Positions 15,868 through 24,598 of a stretch of 64,000 nt of DNA are shown one piece after another. Every line of letters starts with the position of its first letter. Position 1 is the first letter of the stretch. The notes below the pieces were generated by a model. That model did not search any database. It was not told where the DNA came from and worked only from the letters and a program-made list of their open reading frames with translations. Source of the stretch: Herbiconiux sp. L3-i23 (GTDB lineage: Bacteria; Actinomycetota; Actinomycetes; Actinomycetales; Microbacteriaceae); contig NZ_AP025737.1 in the NCBI RefSeq assembly GCF_023734115.1, forward strand, positions 1,922,001-1,986,000. Reading direction: 5' to 3'. The position numbers were made by a program, and so were the translations under genes.

Positions 15868-16422
15868 GTGCCGAGGGGCGAGACCGTCGAGCCCGCGGAG
15901 CCGGGACGGGTGCTCGTCGCGGGCGTGACCGGCGTCGGCAAGACGACCCTCGCGAAGACGATCGCCGAGGCGATCGGGTCACCGTACGTCGAGCTCGATG
16001 CGCTGTACCACGGCCCGCAATGGAGCTACCGAGACAGCTTCCTCGACGAGGTGGCGGAGATCGCGACCACGGACCGCTGGGTCACCGAATGGCAGTACGC
16101 ATCCGCCCGCCCGATCCTCGCCGACCGCGCGCAGCTGCTCGTCTGGCTCGACCTGCCGACCCCTGTGATGCTCTGGCGGCTCGTCCGGCGTACGATCCGG
16201 CGTCGGCTGCGCCGCGAGGTTCTCTGGAACGGCAACCGGGAGGCGCCGCTCTGGCACTTCCTGACCGGCAGGGACCATGTGCTCGCCTGGGCCCTGCGCT
16301 CGGGCCGCACCTATCGCGAGCTGGTGCCGCAGGCGGCGGCCGCGCATCCCGGTCTCACCGTGGTGCGACTGCGGACGCAACGCGAGGTCGACCGCTGGCT
16401 GCGGACACTTCCGGCAGGGTGA
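15868..16422 (+). CDS. P-loop adenylate-kinase-like NTPase
   Basis: A 184-residue P-loop NTPase of the small-kinase type found as 'AAA family ATPase/topology modulation' proteins. Walker A is GVTGVGKTTLAK near residue 20. The typical VELDALYHGPQW substrate-lid segment follows, then a RPILADRAQLLVWLDLP strand and a basic stretch RRTIRRRLRREVLWNGNRE. The target is unknown. GTG 15868 is the start used; the RBS is weak. Its 3' end is convergent with uppS, seven bases away. Confidence 0.8.
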   Translation: MPRGETVEPAEPGRVLVAGVTGVGKTTLAKTIAEAIGSPYVELDALYHGPQWSYRDSFLDEVAEIATTDRWVTEWQYASARPILADRAQLLVWLDLPTPVMLWRLVRRTIRRRLRREVLWNGNREAPLWHFLTGRDHVLAWALRSGRTYRELVPQAAAAHPGLTVVRLRTQREVDRWLRTLPAG

Positions 16423-16428
16423 CGCGCC

Positions 16429-17241
16429 TCAGCCTGCCGCATTGGCCGCGTCGGGAGCGTCGACCGCTCCCCCGAACCGTCGGTTGCGTGCCGAGAAGAG
16501 CTCGATGCCGCGCCACAGGTCGGTGCGGCTGAAGTCGGGCCACAGCGTGTCGAGGAAGACCATCTCGGCGTAGGCGGCCTGCCAGAGCAGGAAGTTGCTG
16601 GTTCGCTGCTCCCCCGAACTGCGGAGGAACAGGTCGACGTCCGGCATCTCGGGCTGGTACAGGTGGCGGGCGATGAGGCGCTCGGTCACGCCCGACGGCT
16701 TGACGCGGCCGGCGGCGACGTCGTCCGCGATGGCACGGACGGCGTCTGCGATCTCGGTGCGCCCGCCGTAGTTCACGCACATCGTGAGCGTGAGCACGTC
16801 GTTGCCCGCCGTGAGCTGCTCGGCGTACTGCAGCTCCTTGATGACCGATCCCCATAGACGCGGCTTGCGCCCCGCCCAGCGCACGCGCACCCCCCACTCG
16901 TTCAGCTGGTCGCGTCGGCGGTGCAGCACGTCGCGGTTGAAGCCCATCAGGAAGCGGACCTCCTCCGGCGAGCGCCGCCAGTTCTCGGTCGAGAACGCGT
17001 AGACGCTGAGGTGCTTGACACCCGCCTGGATGGCGCCCGCGACGACGTCGAGCAGCGCCGCCTCCCCCGCCCGGTGCCCCTCGACCCGGGTGAGTCCTCG
17101 CGCGTTGGCCCAACGGCCGTTGCCGTCCATCACGATGGCGACGTGGTTCGGGACCTCCGGGAAGGCCGGCGGATACACGTTCGTCCAGTCGATCGGCCGA
17201 TAGGGCACCGCGTCGCGATGGGTGAACGGCTTCGGTGTCAC
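16429..17241 (-). CDS. uppS: Isoprenyl (undecaprenyl) diphosphate synthase
   Basis: Makes long-chain polyprenyl diphosphate, the lipid carrier for cell-wall sugars, from isopentenyl diphosphate. The 270-residue cis-prenyltransferase shows the catalytic Asp motif [13 protein letters not shown], the helix [15 protein letters not shown], and the C-terminal [19 protein letters not shown]. The GTG start 17241 overlaps the recO stop by four bases. The frame is open upstream but overlaps recO and is not used. Confidence 0.95.
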   Translation of the reverse strand: MTPKPFTHRDAVPYRPIDWTNVYPPAFPEVPNHVAIVMDGNGRWANARGLTRVEGHRAGEAALLDVVAGAIQAGVKHLSVYAFSTENWRRSPEEVRFLMGFNRDVLHRRRDQLNEWGVRVRWAGRKPRLWGSVIKELQYAEQLTAGNDVLTLTMCVNYGGRTEIADAVRAIADDVAAGRVKPSGVTERLIARHLYQPEMPDVDLFLRSSGEQRTSNFLLWQAAYAEMVFLDTLWPDFSRTDLWRGIELFSARNRRFGGAVDAPDAANAAG

Positions 17242-17984
17242 AGGGAGGATCCTCTCGTGGGCTCCCGGTCGACGTGCTGCAGCGAGCGCAGCCCCCGTTC
17301 CAGGTGCCATTGCGTGTAGGCGGCGACGACTCCGCTCGCCTGCGAACGGGTGCGCTCATCGGCGTCCTCGGCGTGACTCCAGTCGCCGGTGAGGAGCGCG
17401 GCCAGCAGCTCGACGACCTCGGGCTTCAGCCGAGGCGTGCCAGGCGGGGCGACCTCGTCGGCGACGACCCCGCCGAGCTGCACCACGAAGGCGCTGTGCG
17501 GGCCGGGGGCGCCGGTGACGGCGCAGTCCGAGAAGCTCGGCGCCCATCCGGCGATCGACAGGGCGCGCAGCAGGTACGAGTCGAGGGTCAGCGTCGGACC
17601 GTGCTCGCGCCGTGACAGCGATCGGAGGGCCCCGACGAGCAGCAGGTACTGCTGCAGCGACCCTTCCGTCTCGGTGATCCGGTCGGCGGTTTCGACCATC
17701 GCATTCGCCGCGGTGTACGCGGCGTAGTCGCTCGCGATCGTCGCGCCGTACGAGGCGAGCGACTCGGCCTGCGTCACCGTGTCGAGGCTTCGCCCCTCGT
17801 AGAGCTGCACGTCGACGACCATGAACGGCTCGAGTCGCGCACCGAACTTCGACGAGGTGCGCCGGACGCCTTTCGCCACGGCCCGGATCTTGCCGTGCTG
17901 TCGCGACAGCATGGTGACGATGCGGTCCGCTTCACCCAGCTTGTGGGTGCGCAGCACGACCGCTTCATCTCGGTAGACCGGCAC
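17238..17984 (-). CDS. recO: DNA repair protein RecO
   Basis: RecO loads RecA at gaps together with RecFR. The 248-residue protein has the OB-fold N-terminus [23 protein letters not shown], the conserved [11 protein letters not shown], and the helical C-terminal domain with the [10 protein letters not shown] segment. The usual zinc-site cysteines are reduced to the single Cys in SFSDCAVTG; the later ones are not visible. The start is GTG 17984. It is coupled to uppS by a four-base overlap. In related genomes leuA is directly upstream; here 6.8 kb of accessory DNA intervenes. Confidence 0.94.
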   Translation of the reverse strand: MPVYRDEAVVLRTHKLGEADRIVTMLSRQHGKIRAVAKGVRRTSSKFGARLEPFMVVDVQLYEGRSLDTVTQAESLASYGATIASDYAAYTAANAMVETADRITETEGSLQQYLLLVGALRSLSRREHGPTLTLDSYLLRALSIAGWAPSFSDCAVTGAPGPHSAFVVQLGGVVADEVAPPGTPRLKPEVVELLAALLTGDWSHAEDADERTRSQASGVVAAYTQWHLERGLRSLQHVDREPTRGSSL

Positions 17985-18032
17985 CAGTCAAGTATCCGGC
18001 CTGCGCGGCCCGGCATGGCGGGGCGGCGCCGG

Positions 18033-18240
18033 TCAGTCGCCGACCGGCCGTTCCCACCACTCGGCGTTGCCGCGCAGCAGCAGCTGCACCAGCGCCTCCT
18101 GGTCGAGGCCGCCGGGGTCGAGCAGCCAGCGCTCGATGCCGGCGACGGTTCCCGCGGCGGCGATGGCGGCGTACACCCCCGCCTCGACCCGCCAGATGTC
18201 CTCGCGCGGGTCTCGGGCGGGCGCGATCTGCGGGTTGCGG
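18033..18240 (-). pseudogene. Remnant of a TetR-type regulator (C-terminal part)
   Basis: The minus strand here reads VEAGVYAAIAAAGTVAGIERW followed by LLDPGGLDQEALVQLLLR, which looks like the C-terminal ligand-domain end of a TetR/AcrR regulator. The upstream part of the open frame (to 18320) is antisense to an SDR remnant and does not look like a regulator, so the DNA-binding half is missing. It probably once stood divergent to the SDR gene. Confidence 0.4.
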
Positions 18241-18482
18241 AACTTCCTCGGCACGCGTGCGGCCATCCCCTCGATGCCCACGGCGGGCGGCGGCTCGATC
18301 ATCGACATCTCGTCGTGCACGGAACTCGTCTCGACGCCGTTCAGCAGCGACTACACGACGAGCGAGTTCGCCGTACGCGACTTCGGCAAGGCGGCGGCCA
18401 CGGAGGTCGCCACCGATCGGATCCGGTGAACTCGGTGCACCCGGGCTACGTCCGCACGCCCGTCCTCATCCAGGACGCCTGA
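18241..18482 (+). pseudogene. Remnant of a short-chain dehydrogenase/reductase
   Basis: The plus strand reads NFLGTRAAIPSM, GGGSIIDISS, TPFSSDYTTSEFAVRDFGKAA and DRIR, then a stop; after a one-base shift it continues VNSVHPGYVRTPVL. This is the middle of an SDR enzyme. The N-terminal Rossmann half is absent. The catalytic YxxxK reads YTTSE, so the lysine is lost, and a frameshift at about 18428 breaks the frame. It is clearly non-functional. Confidence 0.75.
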
Positions 18483-19563
18483 GCCGACTCGTCCGAGACA
18501 GGAGCCCGAACGCTCGGGCTCCCGTCGCCCGTGAGAAAGCGTTCGACGCGCTCCGACTCGAGCCGCAGCAGCTCGAGATCGAGCGCGGGGTCGGCGAACG
18601 GCTGGGTTGCGACGTCACCGTCGCGGGCGGACCAGGTTCCGACGATCCTGCCCGGCTGCGCGAGAGTGGGCGACGCGATGCCGTTCGACGACATCACCTC
18701 GAGCCAGCGCGCGGGATCGATCGACAGGGAGCGGTCGCGGTAGCCGAGGAGGAGCTCATCGAAGGCCGGCAACAGCTGGAGCTCGGCAGGCGCTCCGCCC
18801 GGACGATCGACGGCGGGAACCCACCACGTCACGCCGTCCCGCTCGTAGCGCTCGACGCGACCCGCGGACTCCGCAGCTGCGAACGCGCGTCTGGCGGCCC
18901 CCACGGTCAGCTTCGTCCACCAGCACAGATCGGCGACGGTCGCGGGCCCGTGCCCCTCGGCGTATCTCGCCGCGAGCTCGGCGAGAGCCTCGTCGCCCTC
19001 GAGGACGCGGGGCGAGCGGATCCACTCGTCGGCGAGCACGAACCGATGATCGCGCGGTCCGGCGGGTGGTCCGGCAACCAGGGTCCCGGTCTGGGAGAGC
19101 CACCAGATCACGTGATATGCGCATCGCGATGCCTCGCCGCTCGAACGCGGAGATCAGCTCGGCCCGGGTGAGGGCGCCACCTCCCGTGAGGTCTTCGACG
19201 GCGATCTCGCGCATCCGCTCGAGCAGCGGGATTTCGAGGCCGAGCTGCGCCCGCCGTCGGCTCGCGTCGCCCATGATGCGATCGTTCGTCAGTCGCTGCA
19301 CCCAGCCGATGTCCTCGGCGGCGACGACGTGGAGCGTGCCGCGCATCGGCCACGACCGCACGATGAGACCGCGGTCGAACGCCGCACGGACGTCGTCGCG
19401 GGTCGCGCCGGCGCGGAGTCCGAGGGCCCACTGCGCCGAGACGGGGTCCTGCCCCTGTACCGCGAGGAGGTGCCGAGCGACCGCCGCGACTCGGTCGGCG
19501 CCATCGGCCGGGGCGTCGAGGGGACGGCTGAGCAGCAGTGAATCGAGCCGCAGCCGGAGCAGA
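18446..19563 (-). pseudogene. Frameshifted winged-helix (HTH_42 / AlkZ-like) protein gene
   Basis: Two minus-strand frames together make one protein of the HTH_42 winged-helix family, which includes alkylation-repair glycosylases such as AlkZ. The upstream frame carries LLRLRLDSLLLS, the QxQ-type motif AVQGQDP, SWPMRGTLHVVAAED and ALTRAELISAFERRGI. The downstream frame picks up at AYHVIWWLSQTGTL and runs to 18446 with ADEWIRSPRVLEG and AFDELLLGYRDRS. The break is a one-base shift near 19115-19125. No ATG, GTG or TTG begins the upstream part in frame, a second sign of decay. A sequencing error at the shift cannot be ruled out. Confidence 0.7.
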
Positions 19564-19572
19564 TCGGCGGCG

Positions 19573-19950
19573 TCAGGCGGCGATCGGGGCCGCCTTCGCC
19601 TCGTCGAGCGACTCGTATCGCAGGATGCTCGAGATCTCGCCGTCGCGCAGACCGAACGCCGTGTAGAGACGCTGAGGCGCCTCCTCCGCACGGTCGGCGT
19701 TGCCGGGCCACGTGACCTCCTGTGCGACGACGATGCCGCCCGGGATGTCGTAGGCCTCCTTCGGCATCAGGCGGATGCCGGACTCCTCCACCCACCGTCG
19801 CAGCTCGCCGCGGCCGCGAGATTCGCCCTCGGGTCCGCCGAGGACGACGTCTTCGGCGCACGCGGCGGCGGCCGCATCCGCATCCCGCGCATTAACCGCG
19901 ACATGCCAGACGACGATGACGGAATCGAGGGTTGAGGTTTCGAGAGCCAT
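19573..19950 (-). CDS. SnoaL-like (NTF2-fold) protein
   Basis: A 125-residue protein with the cone-shaped NTF2/SnoaL fold pattern: VIVVWHVAVNARDADAAAAACAEDVVLGGPEGESRGRGELRRWV is typical of the first half, and ISSILRYESLDEA of the last strand-helix. Family members are small enzymes or ligand-binding proteins. No specific reaction can be assigned. The ATG is at 19950. It lies just upstream of the decayed winged-helix gene on the same strand, and a 14-bp palindrome lies 90 bp upstream. Confidence 0.75.
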   Translation of the reverse strand: MALETSTLDSVIVVWHVAVNARDADAAAAACAEDVVLGGPEGESRGRGELRRWVEESGIRLMPKEAYDIPGGIVVAQEVTWPGNADRAEEAPQRLYTAFGLRDGEISSILRYESLDEAKAAPIAA

Positions 19951-20318
19951 GGGTCAAGGGTGCCTCACGCCGCCCCGCCCCGCCACCAAAGTGGCCAGAA
20001 GTTCTCGCTGAGAGAAACCGCGAACTCTCCCCAGTAAGTAGACAGTTCTGTCTGTCGGTAAAACGACCCACTCGAGGGAAGCTTTGATGAAAAATATGGC
20101 CTTTGAGCAGGCATTTTTATCGTATGCGTATGTATGGGATCGGTGCCACATGCTTTTCTGAATGACCCCCGTTTTGGGTTCGTCCCCCGAGTTGTCCCCC
20201 ACAATGCGGACACGGCATGATGTTTGAGGGGGACAGCAAGACCACGCACTGGGCTACCCGGTTCCCCGCCCACCAAGTCGGCTATCAGCCGCACCACCCG
20301 AACCCAAGAGGAACTGAA
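19951..20318. other. AT-rich intergenic region upstream of the SipW operon
   Basis: This 368-bp divergent gap is unusually AT-rich at 20060-20160 for this genome. It holds a palindrome AGACAGTTCTGTCT (20040-20053) and a possible 24-codon open frame at 20087-20161 with a GAGGGA ribosome site seven bases before its ATG (product begins MKNMAFEQAF). It also has a GTCCCCC / GGGGGAC pair (about 20191-20235) that could form a hairpin in the operon leader. Promoter-like TTGAGC (20103) and TATGTA-like boxes are present. None of these is proven to work. Confidence 0.4.
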
Positions 20319-20855
20319 ATGAACAAGCTCATGAAGGGTGCCGTCGCCGGCGCCGCTGGAATCGCCCTCCTCCTCGGAGGCGCCGGAACCTTCGCCGTCT
20401 GGAACGCCGAAGCCTCCCTTCAGGCCGCCACCATCAAGTCCGGCAATCTCGCCCTCACGGCGAACACCGACGGCGTGTGGAAGGACGGCAGCACCACCGT
20501 CAACCTGGCGACCTACAAGATCATCCCGGGTAAGACCCTCACCTACACGCAGACCCTCGACGTGATCGCCGACGGCAACGACCTCACCGCCACGCTGACC
20601 AACAGCGGCGTCACCACCTCCTCGAACACCATCACCGGCCTCACTACGTCGATGAGCGTCGAGAAGGTCAGCGGCTCCAACCTCACCGTGGGCGGCACCA
20701 ACGGCAGCACCATCGCCGTGACCAACGGTGGAACCACCGCCGGCAAGATCAAGGCGACCGTCACCGTCACCTTCCCCTCCTCCTCGACCGAGGGCAAGTC
20801 GGGCACCGCCGTCATCACGGCGCCGACCTTCACGCTCACGCAGACCACCGCCTGA
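20319..20855 (+). CDS. TasA/CalY-like major subunit with SipW-type signal peptide
   Basis: A 178-residue exported protein of the 'alternate signal' (SipW-processed) class related to TasA/CalY fibre subunits. The N-terminus is MNKLMKGAVAGAAGIALLLG, then GAGTFAVWNAEAS, where a hydrophobic stretch runs straight into the T-F-A-V-W-N type cleavage zone used by SipW substrates. The mature part (about 145 residues) is Thr/Ser/Gly-rich, with almost no Cys or aromatic residues, a beta-sheet composition suited to fibre packing, and a DLTATLTNSG core. The strong RBS AGAGGA precedes ATG 20319. It is the first gene of a four-gene operon ending in a SipW-like peptidase. Confidence 0.85.
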   Translation: MNKLMKGAVAGAAGIALLLGGAGTFAVWNAEASLQAATIKSGNLALTANTDGVWKDGSTTVNLATYKIIPGKTLTYTQTLDVIADGNDLTATLTNSGVTTSSNTITGLTTSMSVEKVSGSNLTVGGTNGSTIAVTNGGTTAGKIKATVTVTFPSSSTEGKSGTAVITAPTFTLTQTTA

Positions 20856-21008
20856 GCCGCTTCACCACCTCGGGTCGCCCAGACCCGCAGCTGAGCTACA
20901 CCTAGCAGATCCTCGCATCGGAATACATCCGGGCCGGAACCCCTGTCCGGCCCGGATGTACCGATGCGTACCCGAAGAACCGACCCTCCACCCGAGAAGG
21001 GAGTCAGC

Positions 21009-22364
21009 ATGCTCGCGCGTCACCGTGAACCTCGTCGCCGAAGCACCGGCTGGCTCACCCTCATCGCCGCTATCGTCGTGACGGCCGCCCTCGGCAGCGC
21101 CGGCGGCACCTACGCGACCTGGTCTCAGCAGACCAAGATCCTCACCTCGTCGACCACGTCGACCATCAAGGCGGCCACGCCGGCGGTGAGCATCGCCGGC
21201 TTCACCACCAACGGCGGTACCTACGCCACGGTCGGCGCGGTCAAGACCGCGCCGCTCACCGTGACCAACACCGGCGACGCCACCCTCACCAGCACCACGG
21301 TCTCGGCCGCGCTCGCGTCCGGCTCCGCGACCGTCGCGAACGCCTTCGACGTGGTGCGCTGGGGCCCGGTCACCGCGGCCTCCTCGTGCACGGCGAGTGC
21401 ACAGCCCGGCTCGTACACGAACGGCAACTACGCCACCGTGCTGAAGTTCTCGGTGGCGAGCCTCGCCCCCGGTGCCTCCGCCATCTACTGCGTGCGGACC
21501 AAGCTGACATCGGCGACGAGCGGCACCGCGAACATCATCCTCACCGCCACCGGGACCGTCACGACGAACTGGAAGGCGACCGGAACGAACTCGGCCACTT
21601 TCACCGCCCAGACCGCCGACACCGTGGCGCCCACCGCGCCGTGGGAGCCCTGGCAGCCATGGACCACCACCATCACCGGCACGACGGTGGGCCTCGGCTG
21701 GTCCGCAGCGAACGACAACGTCGGCGTCACCGACTACGAGGTCTACCGCAACGGTGTCCTCGTCGGCACGTCGGGTGGCGCCACCAGCTTCACCGACAAG
21801 TACCTGAAGCTCGGGACCACCTACACGTACACCGTGCGGGCAAAAGACGCCGCGGGCAACTTCTCCGCGATGTCGACGAGCGTGTCGGCGACGACCGCCA
21901 CCTGGGTCGATTCCAACGAGTCCTACCGGATCAACAACGTCCAAAGCGGACTCTGCATCCAGATCGACGCCTTCTCGAACGGTAGCCCGATCAAACAGCA
22001 GCCGTGCGCGGCCGACGGGACCGACCGTCAGACCTGGAAGTTCAACGACACGGGGAACGGCAGCGGGAGCTTCTGGATCATGCCGCGCAACGGCAGCCCG
22101 ATCGGATTCGACGTCAACCTCGACAACGGCACCACGCGCGGCATGGGCGACTACGTCCCGGTGCAGGGTTGGAGCTACGGCGGATCCACCAACCAGCAGT
22201 GGAAGGTCGAGGCAACCACGCCCGGCAACTTCCGTATCGTGTCGGTGCTGAGCGGGAAGTGCCTCGACGTCCCGAACGCGCAGTCGACGGCCGGCCTGCA
22301 GCTGCAGCAGTACACCTGCAACGGAACGAACGCTCAGAACTTCACGCTCACGGCGGTCAGCTGA
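21009..22364 (+). CDS. SipW-type exported protein with FN3 and ricin-B lectin domains
   Basis: A 451-residue protein. Residues 15-40 form a SipW-type signal (LTLIAAIVVTAALGSAGGTYATWSQQ region). A TasA-like beta domain follows to about 200 (AVSIAGFTTNGG, LTVTNTGDATLTS), with cysteines near 122 and 158. Next are a fibronectin type III domain about 204-297 (DNVGVTDYEVYRNGVLVG) and a ricin-B carbohydrate-binding domain about 302-450 with QxW-type repeats (RQTWKF, NQQWKVE, AQNFTLT). This suggests a fibre-tip or adhesin subunit that binds glycans. The start ATG 21009 has AAGGGAG upstream. It lies 153 bp after the first subunit gene and shares TGATG with the next gene. Confidence 0.85.
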   Translation: MLARHREPRRRSTGWLTLIAAIVVTAALGSAGGTYATWSQQTKILTSSTTSTIKAATPAVSIAGFTTNGGTYATVGAVKTAPLTVTNTGDATLTSTTVSAALASGSATVANAFDVVRWGPVTAASSCTASAQPGSYTNGNYATVLKFSVASLAPGASAIYCVRTKLTSATSGTANIILTATGTVTTNWKATGTNSATFTAQTADTVAPTAPWEPWQPWTTTITGTTVGLGWSAANDNVGVTDYEVYRNGVLVGTSGGATSFTDKYLKLGTTYTYTVRAKDAAGNFSAMSTSVSATTATWVDSNESYRINNVQSGLCIQIDAFSNGSPIKQQPCAADGTDRQTWKFNDTGNGSGSFWIMPRNGSPIGFDVNLDNGTTRGMGDYVPVQGWSYGGSTNQQWKVEATTPGNFRIVSVLSGKCLDVPNAQSTAGLQLQQYTCNGTNAQNFTLTAVS

Positions 22365-23284
22365 TGCGCCGGACGCGTCGAATGGCCGCCACGGGGATCG
22401 CGATCGCGGGCCTCGTGGCGTCGCTCGTCGCACCCGTCACCGCCGCGAACGCCGCTGAGGAGCCGTTGCTCCTGAGCTCGGACGGCGTCTCGTGGTCGGC
22501 GTCGCTTCACGGCGGGCTGTTCAGCGAAGGCATTACCCTCATCCCCGGCGGAGCGTACTCGGACGTCCTCTGGGTCAAGAGCACCGTCGCCGGCGACCAT
22601 GAGATCTCGGCGTCGCTCTGCGATGCGACGGCATCGTCGCCGGCTTTCGCCGACTCCTTGTCCCTCACCGCGACGACTCAGGCGGGCGCCGAGGCCGCCC
22701 CCGCTCGCTTCACCGCCGCACCCGCGAGCGGATCGTGCATCGATCTCCTCCCCGCCGAGGCGCTACGGACGGGCATGGCGTTACCGATCACGCTGACGCT
22801 GCGCATGGCGGCGGACGTAGTGAACCTCGGCACCGTCGACTCGAGCGCCGGTTTCAGCGTCGGATTGACCCTGCAGGACAGCATCGGCGGCGGCGTCGCG
22901 CCGACGCCCGGCAACGACGGCTCGGGGGCACTGACACCGAACTCTTCGGGGTCGGGATCCGCTCCGACCGCCGTCCGCGGCCCGACGACCGGGAAACCCG
23001 ACGCCCGTACCGACGCCGACGGGTCCGTCTCGGCGACCGATCTCGCCACCCCGTACACGGTCCGCATCCCCGACGGCCTTGGCGACGTCGACACGCGCGC
23101 CTTCCCCGCCGAACCCGCTCGCGGCGCTTACCCTGGGCCCGGGTCAGGGGATCTCTCGCTGGAACCCGTCGTCTTCGGCGGTGTCGCGATCCTGCTCGGC
23201 GTGCTCGCCGGCATGTTCTTCCTGATCCTCGCCCGCCGCCGGCGCCGCGATGAGGATGAGGACGAGGCGGCACCTTCGACATGA
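22364..23284 (+). CDS. Surface protein with C-terminal membrane anchor in the SipW operon
   Basis: A 306-residue protein with a conventional signal peptide (residues 1-29, ending NAA|EEP) and an extracellular domain to about 175 with two Cys (SLCDATAS and GSCIDLL). A Gly/Ser/Pro/Thr-rich spacer (about 178-225), a membrane helix (about 268-290) and a highly charged tail RRRRRDEDEDEAAPST follow. The likely role is to hold the fibre or lectin subunits to the membrane. That is inferred from topology and operon position; no family was recognised. The ATG overlaps the previous stop by one base, and the stop overlaps the peptidase start by four. Confidence 0.8.
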   Translation: MRRTRRMAATGIAIAGLVASLVAPVTAANAAEEPLLLSSDGVSWSASLHGGLFSEGITLIPGGAYSDVLWVKSTVAGDHEISASLCDATASSPAFADSLSLTATTQAGAEAAPARFTAAPASGSCIDLLPAEALRTGMALPITLTLRMAADVVNLGTVDSSAGFSVGLTLQDSIGGGVAPTPGNDGSGALTPNSSGSGSAPTAVRGPTTGKPDARTDADGSVSATDLATPYTVRIPDGLGDVDTRAFPAEPARGAYPGPGSGDLSLEPVVFGGVAILLGVLAGMFFLILARRRRRDEDEDEAAPST

Positions 23285-23928
23285 CGCGGCGACAGCGCGA
23301 ACGGCCCGACAAGCGTGAGCGCGGCGTACTGCACTACCTCTGGACGGGCTTGAGCGCCGGTGTGCTCGCCCTGGTCGTCGCCATCGGACTCGCCGCGGTC
23401 GTCGTCCCCATGGTGGCGGGAGCAACTCCCCTTACCGTCCTCACTCGGTCGATGGAGCCGACACTGCCGCCCGGCACACTCGTCGTCGTCAGGCCGACCC
23501 CGGTCGATCAGATCCGGATCGGCGATGTCCTCACCTATCAGATCGAGTCCGGCAAGGCCGACGTCATCTCGCACCGGGTGATCGAGGTGCGCTCCGGCTC
23601 CGACGGCCTCACGACCTTCATCACCAAGGGCGACAACAACGACGCCGCCGACACCGAGCCAGTGATCCCCGCCCAGATCAAGGGCACCGTCTGGTACAGC
23701 ATCCCGTGGATCGGGTATGTGAGCGTCAACCTGGTCGGTGCGAACCGGTCGTGGCTCGTGCCCGCCGCCGGCGGTGCGCTGCTCGTCTACGCGGTCGTCA
23801 TGGTCGTGCTCGGACTGTTCGGCAAGAAGGGCACCGCGCGCGGTGGCGGCAAGCGGCCGAAGGGCGAGCGGGCCCGACACGCGGCCGACCCCGCGCCGCA
23901 GAGCTCGGAGCCGCAGCAGAAGTCTTAG
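23281..23928 (+). CDS. sipW: Signal peptidase I, SipW (ER/archaeal) type
   Basis: Membrane protease that removes the special signal peptides of the operon's subunits. The 215-residue protein has an N-terminal membrane helix (23-47), the catalytic Ser57 in TRSMEPTLPPG, and His98 in ISHRV where ordinary bacterial signal peptidases carry lysine, the hallmark of the SipW/ER type. It also has the conserved TKGDNND, a second helix near 155-178, and a basic Lys/Arg/Gly tail. Its presence next to two SipW-type substrates makes a complete export unit. Confidence 0.92.
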   Translation: MTRRQRERPDKRERGVLHYLWTGLSAGVLALVVAIGLAAVVVPMVAGATPLTVLTRSMEPTLPPGTLVVVRPTPVDQIRIGDVLTYQIESGKADVISHRVIEVRSGSDGLTTFITKGDNNDAADTEPVIPAQIKGTVWYSIPWIGYVSVNLVGANRSWLVPAAGGALLVYAVVMVVLGLFGKKGTARGGGKRPKGERARHAADPAPQSSEPQQKS

Positions 23929-23938
23929 GGTTCGTGGA

Positions 23939-24598
23939 GTGACATCCGCGATCTCGATCCCCCTCTGGACCGACCTCCTGGCGGTCGCCGTCGGCGGGCT
24001 GCAGGGAGCGATGCTCGCCGGTGAGCTGCGCACCCGCCGTCTCGATCTGCTCGGCGTCGCGATCGTCGGCACGGCGACGGGGCTCGGCGGCGGTCTGCTG
24101 CGCGACATCTTCCTCGGGGTGCCGGCCGTCGCGCTGAGCACCGACTGGTACCTGCCGGTCGCGGTGGTCGCATCCCTCATCGGCATGCTGCTGCAGCAGG
24201 TGTTCTCGAAGGTCGACTGGGCTGTGACCGCGCTCGACGCCCTGACCATCGGGCTGTTCGGGGCGATCGGTGCGTCGAAGGCGCTCTCGCTCGGTCTGCC
24301 GGTGATCCCGTCGATCTTCATTGGCGTCGTCTCGGCCGTCGGTGGCGGTGTGGTGCGCGACGTGCTGCTCGGCGTCCCGATCGCGCTCATGCACGTCGGA
24401 TCGCTCTACGCGGTCGCCGCCGGAGCGGGCACGGTGCTGCTGGTCGCGCTGGAGCGGTTGGGCGCTCCGATCGAGGTGGCCGCGACGACGTGCGTGGTGG
24501 CGACGACTCTGATCCGCATACTCGCGGTCCGTTTCGGTTGGAGCCTCCCCGAACAACGCGCCCTCGCCCGCCTCGGCTTCCCCCGCCGCCCCCGTTAG
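23939..24598 (+). CDS. Trimeric intracellular cation channel / YadS family membrane protein
   Basis: A 219-residue membrane protein with about seven helices arranged as two repeated halves, each with the glycine motif seen in the UPF0126/TRIC family: GLGGGLLRDIFLGVPA and VGGGVVRDVLLGVPIAL. Related proteins act as cation channels or as glycine/amino-acid transporters; which applies here is unknown. The start is GTG 23939, ten bases after the signal peptidase stop, so it may be read through from that operon. Its stop codon abuts a 221-bp palindromic element. Confidence 0.85.
   Translation: MTSAISIPLWTDLLAVAVGGLQGAMLAGELRTRRLDLLGVAIVGTATGLGGGLLRDIFLGVPAVALSTDWYLPVAVVASLIGMLLQQVFSKVDWAVTALDALTIGLFGAIGASKALSLGLPVIPSIFIGVVSAVGGGVVRDVLLGVPIALMHVGSLYAVAAGAGTVLLVALERLGAPIEVAATTCVVATTLIRILAVRFGWSLPEQRALARLGFPRRPR

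Noticed and set aside
20162-20318. Cyclic-di-GMP (GEMM) or other riboswitch ahead of the SipW operon
   Set aside because: The GTCCCCC/GGGGGAC pair makes a stem, but the conserved GEMM sequence blocks and tetraloop receptor parts are not visible.
23738-23938. Upstream extension of the TRIC channel protein
   Set aside because: The frame is open, but it lies inside the signal peptidase gene in another frame and adds a non-membrane Arg-rich part absent from the family.
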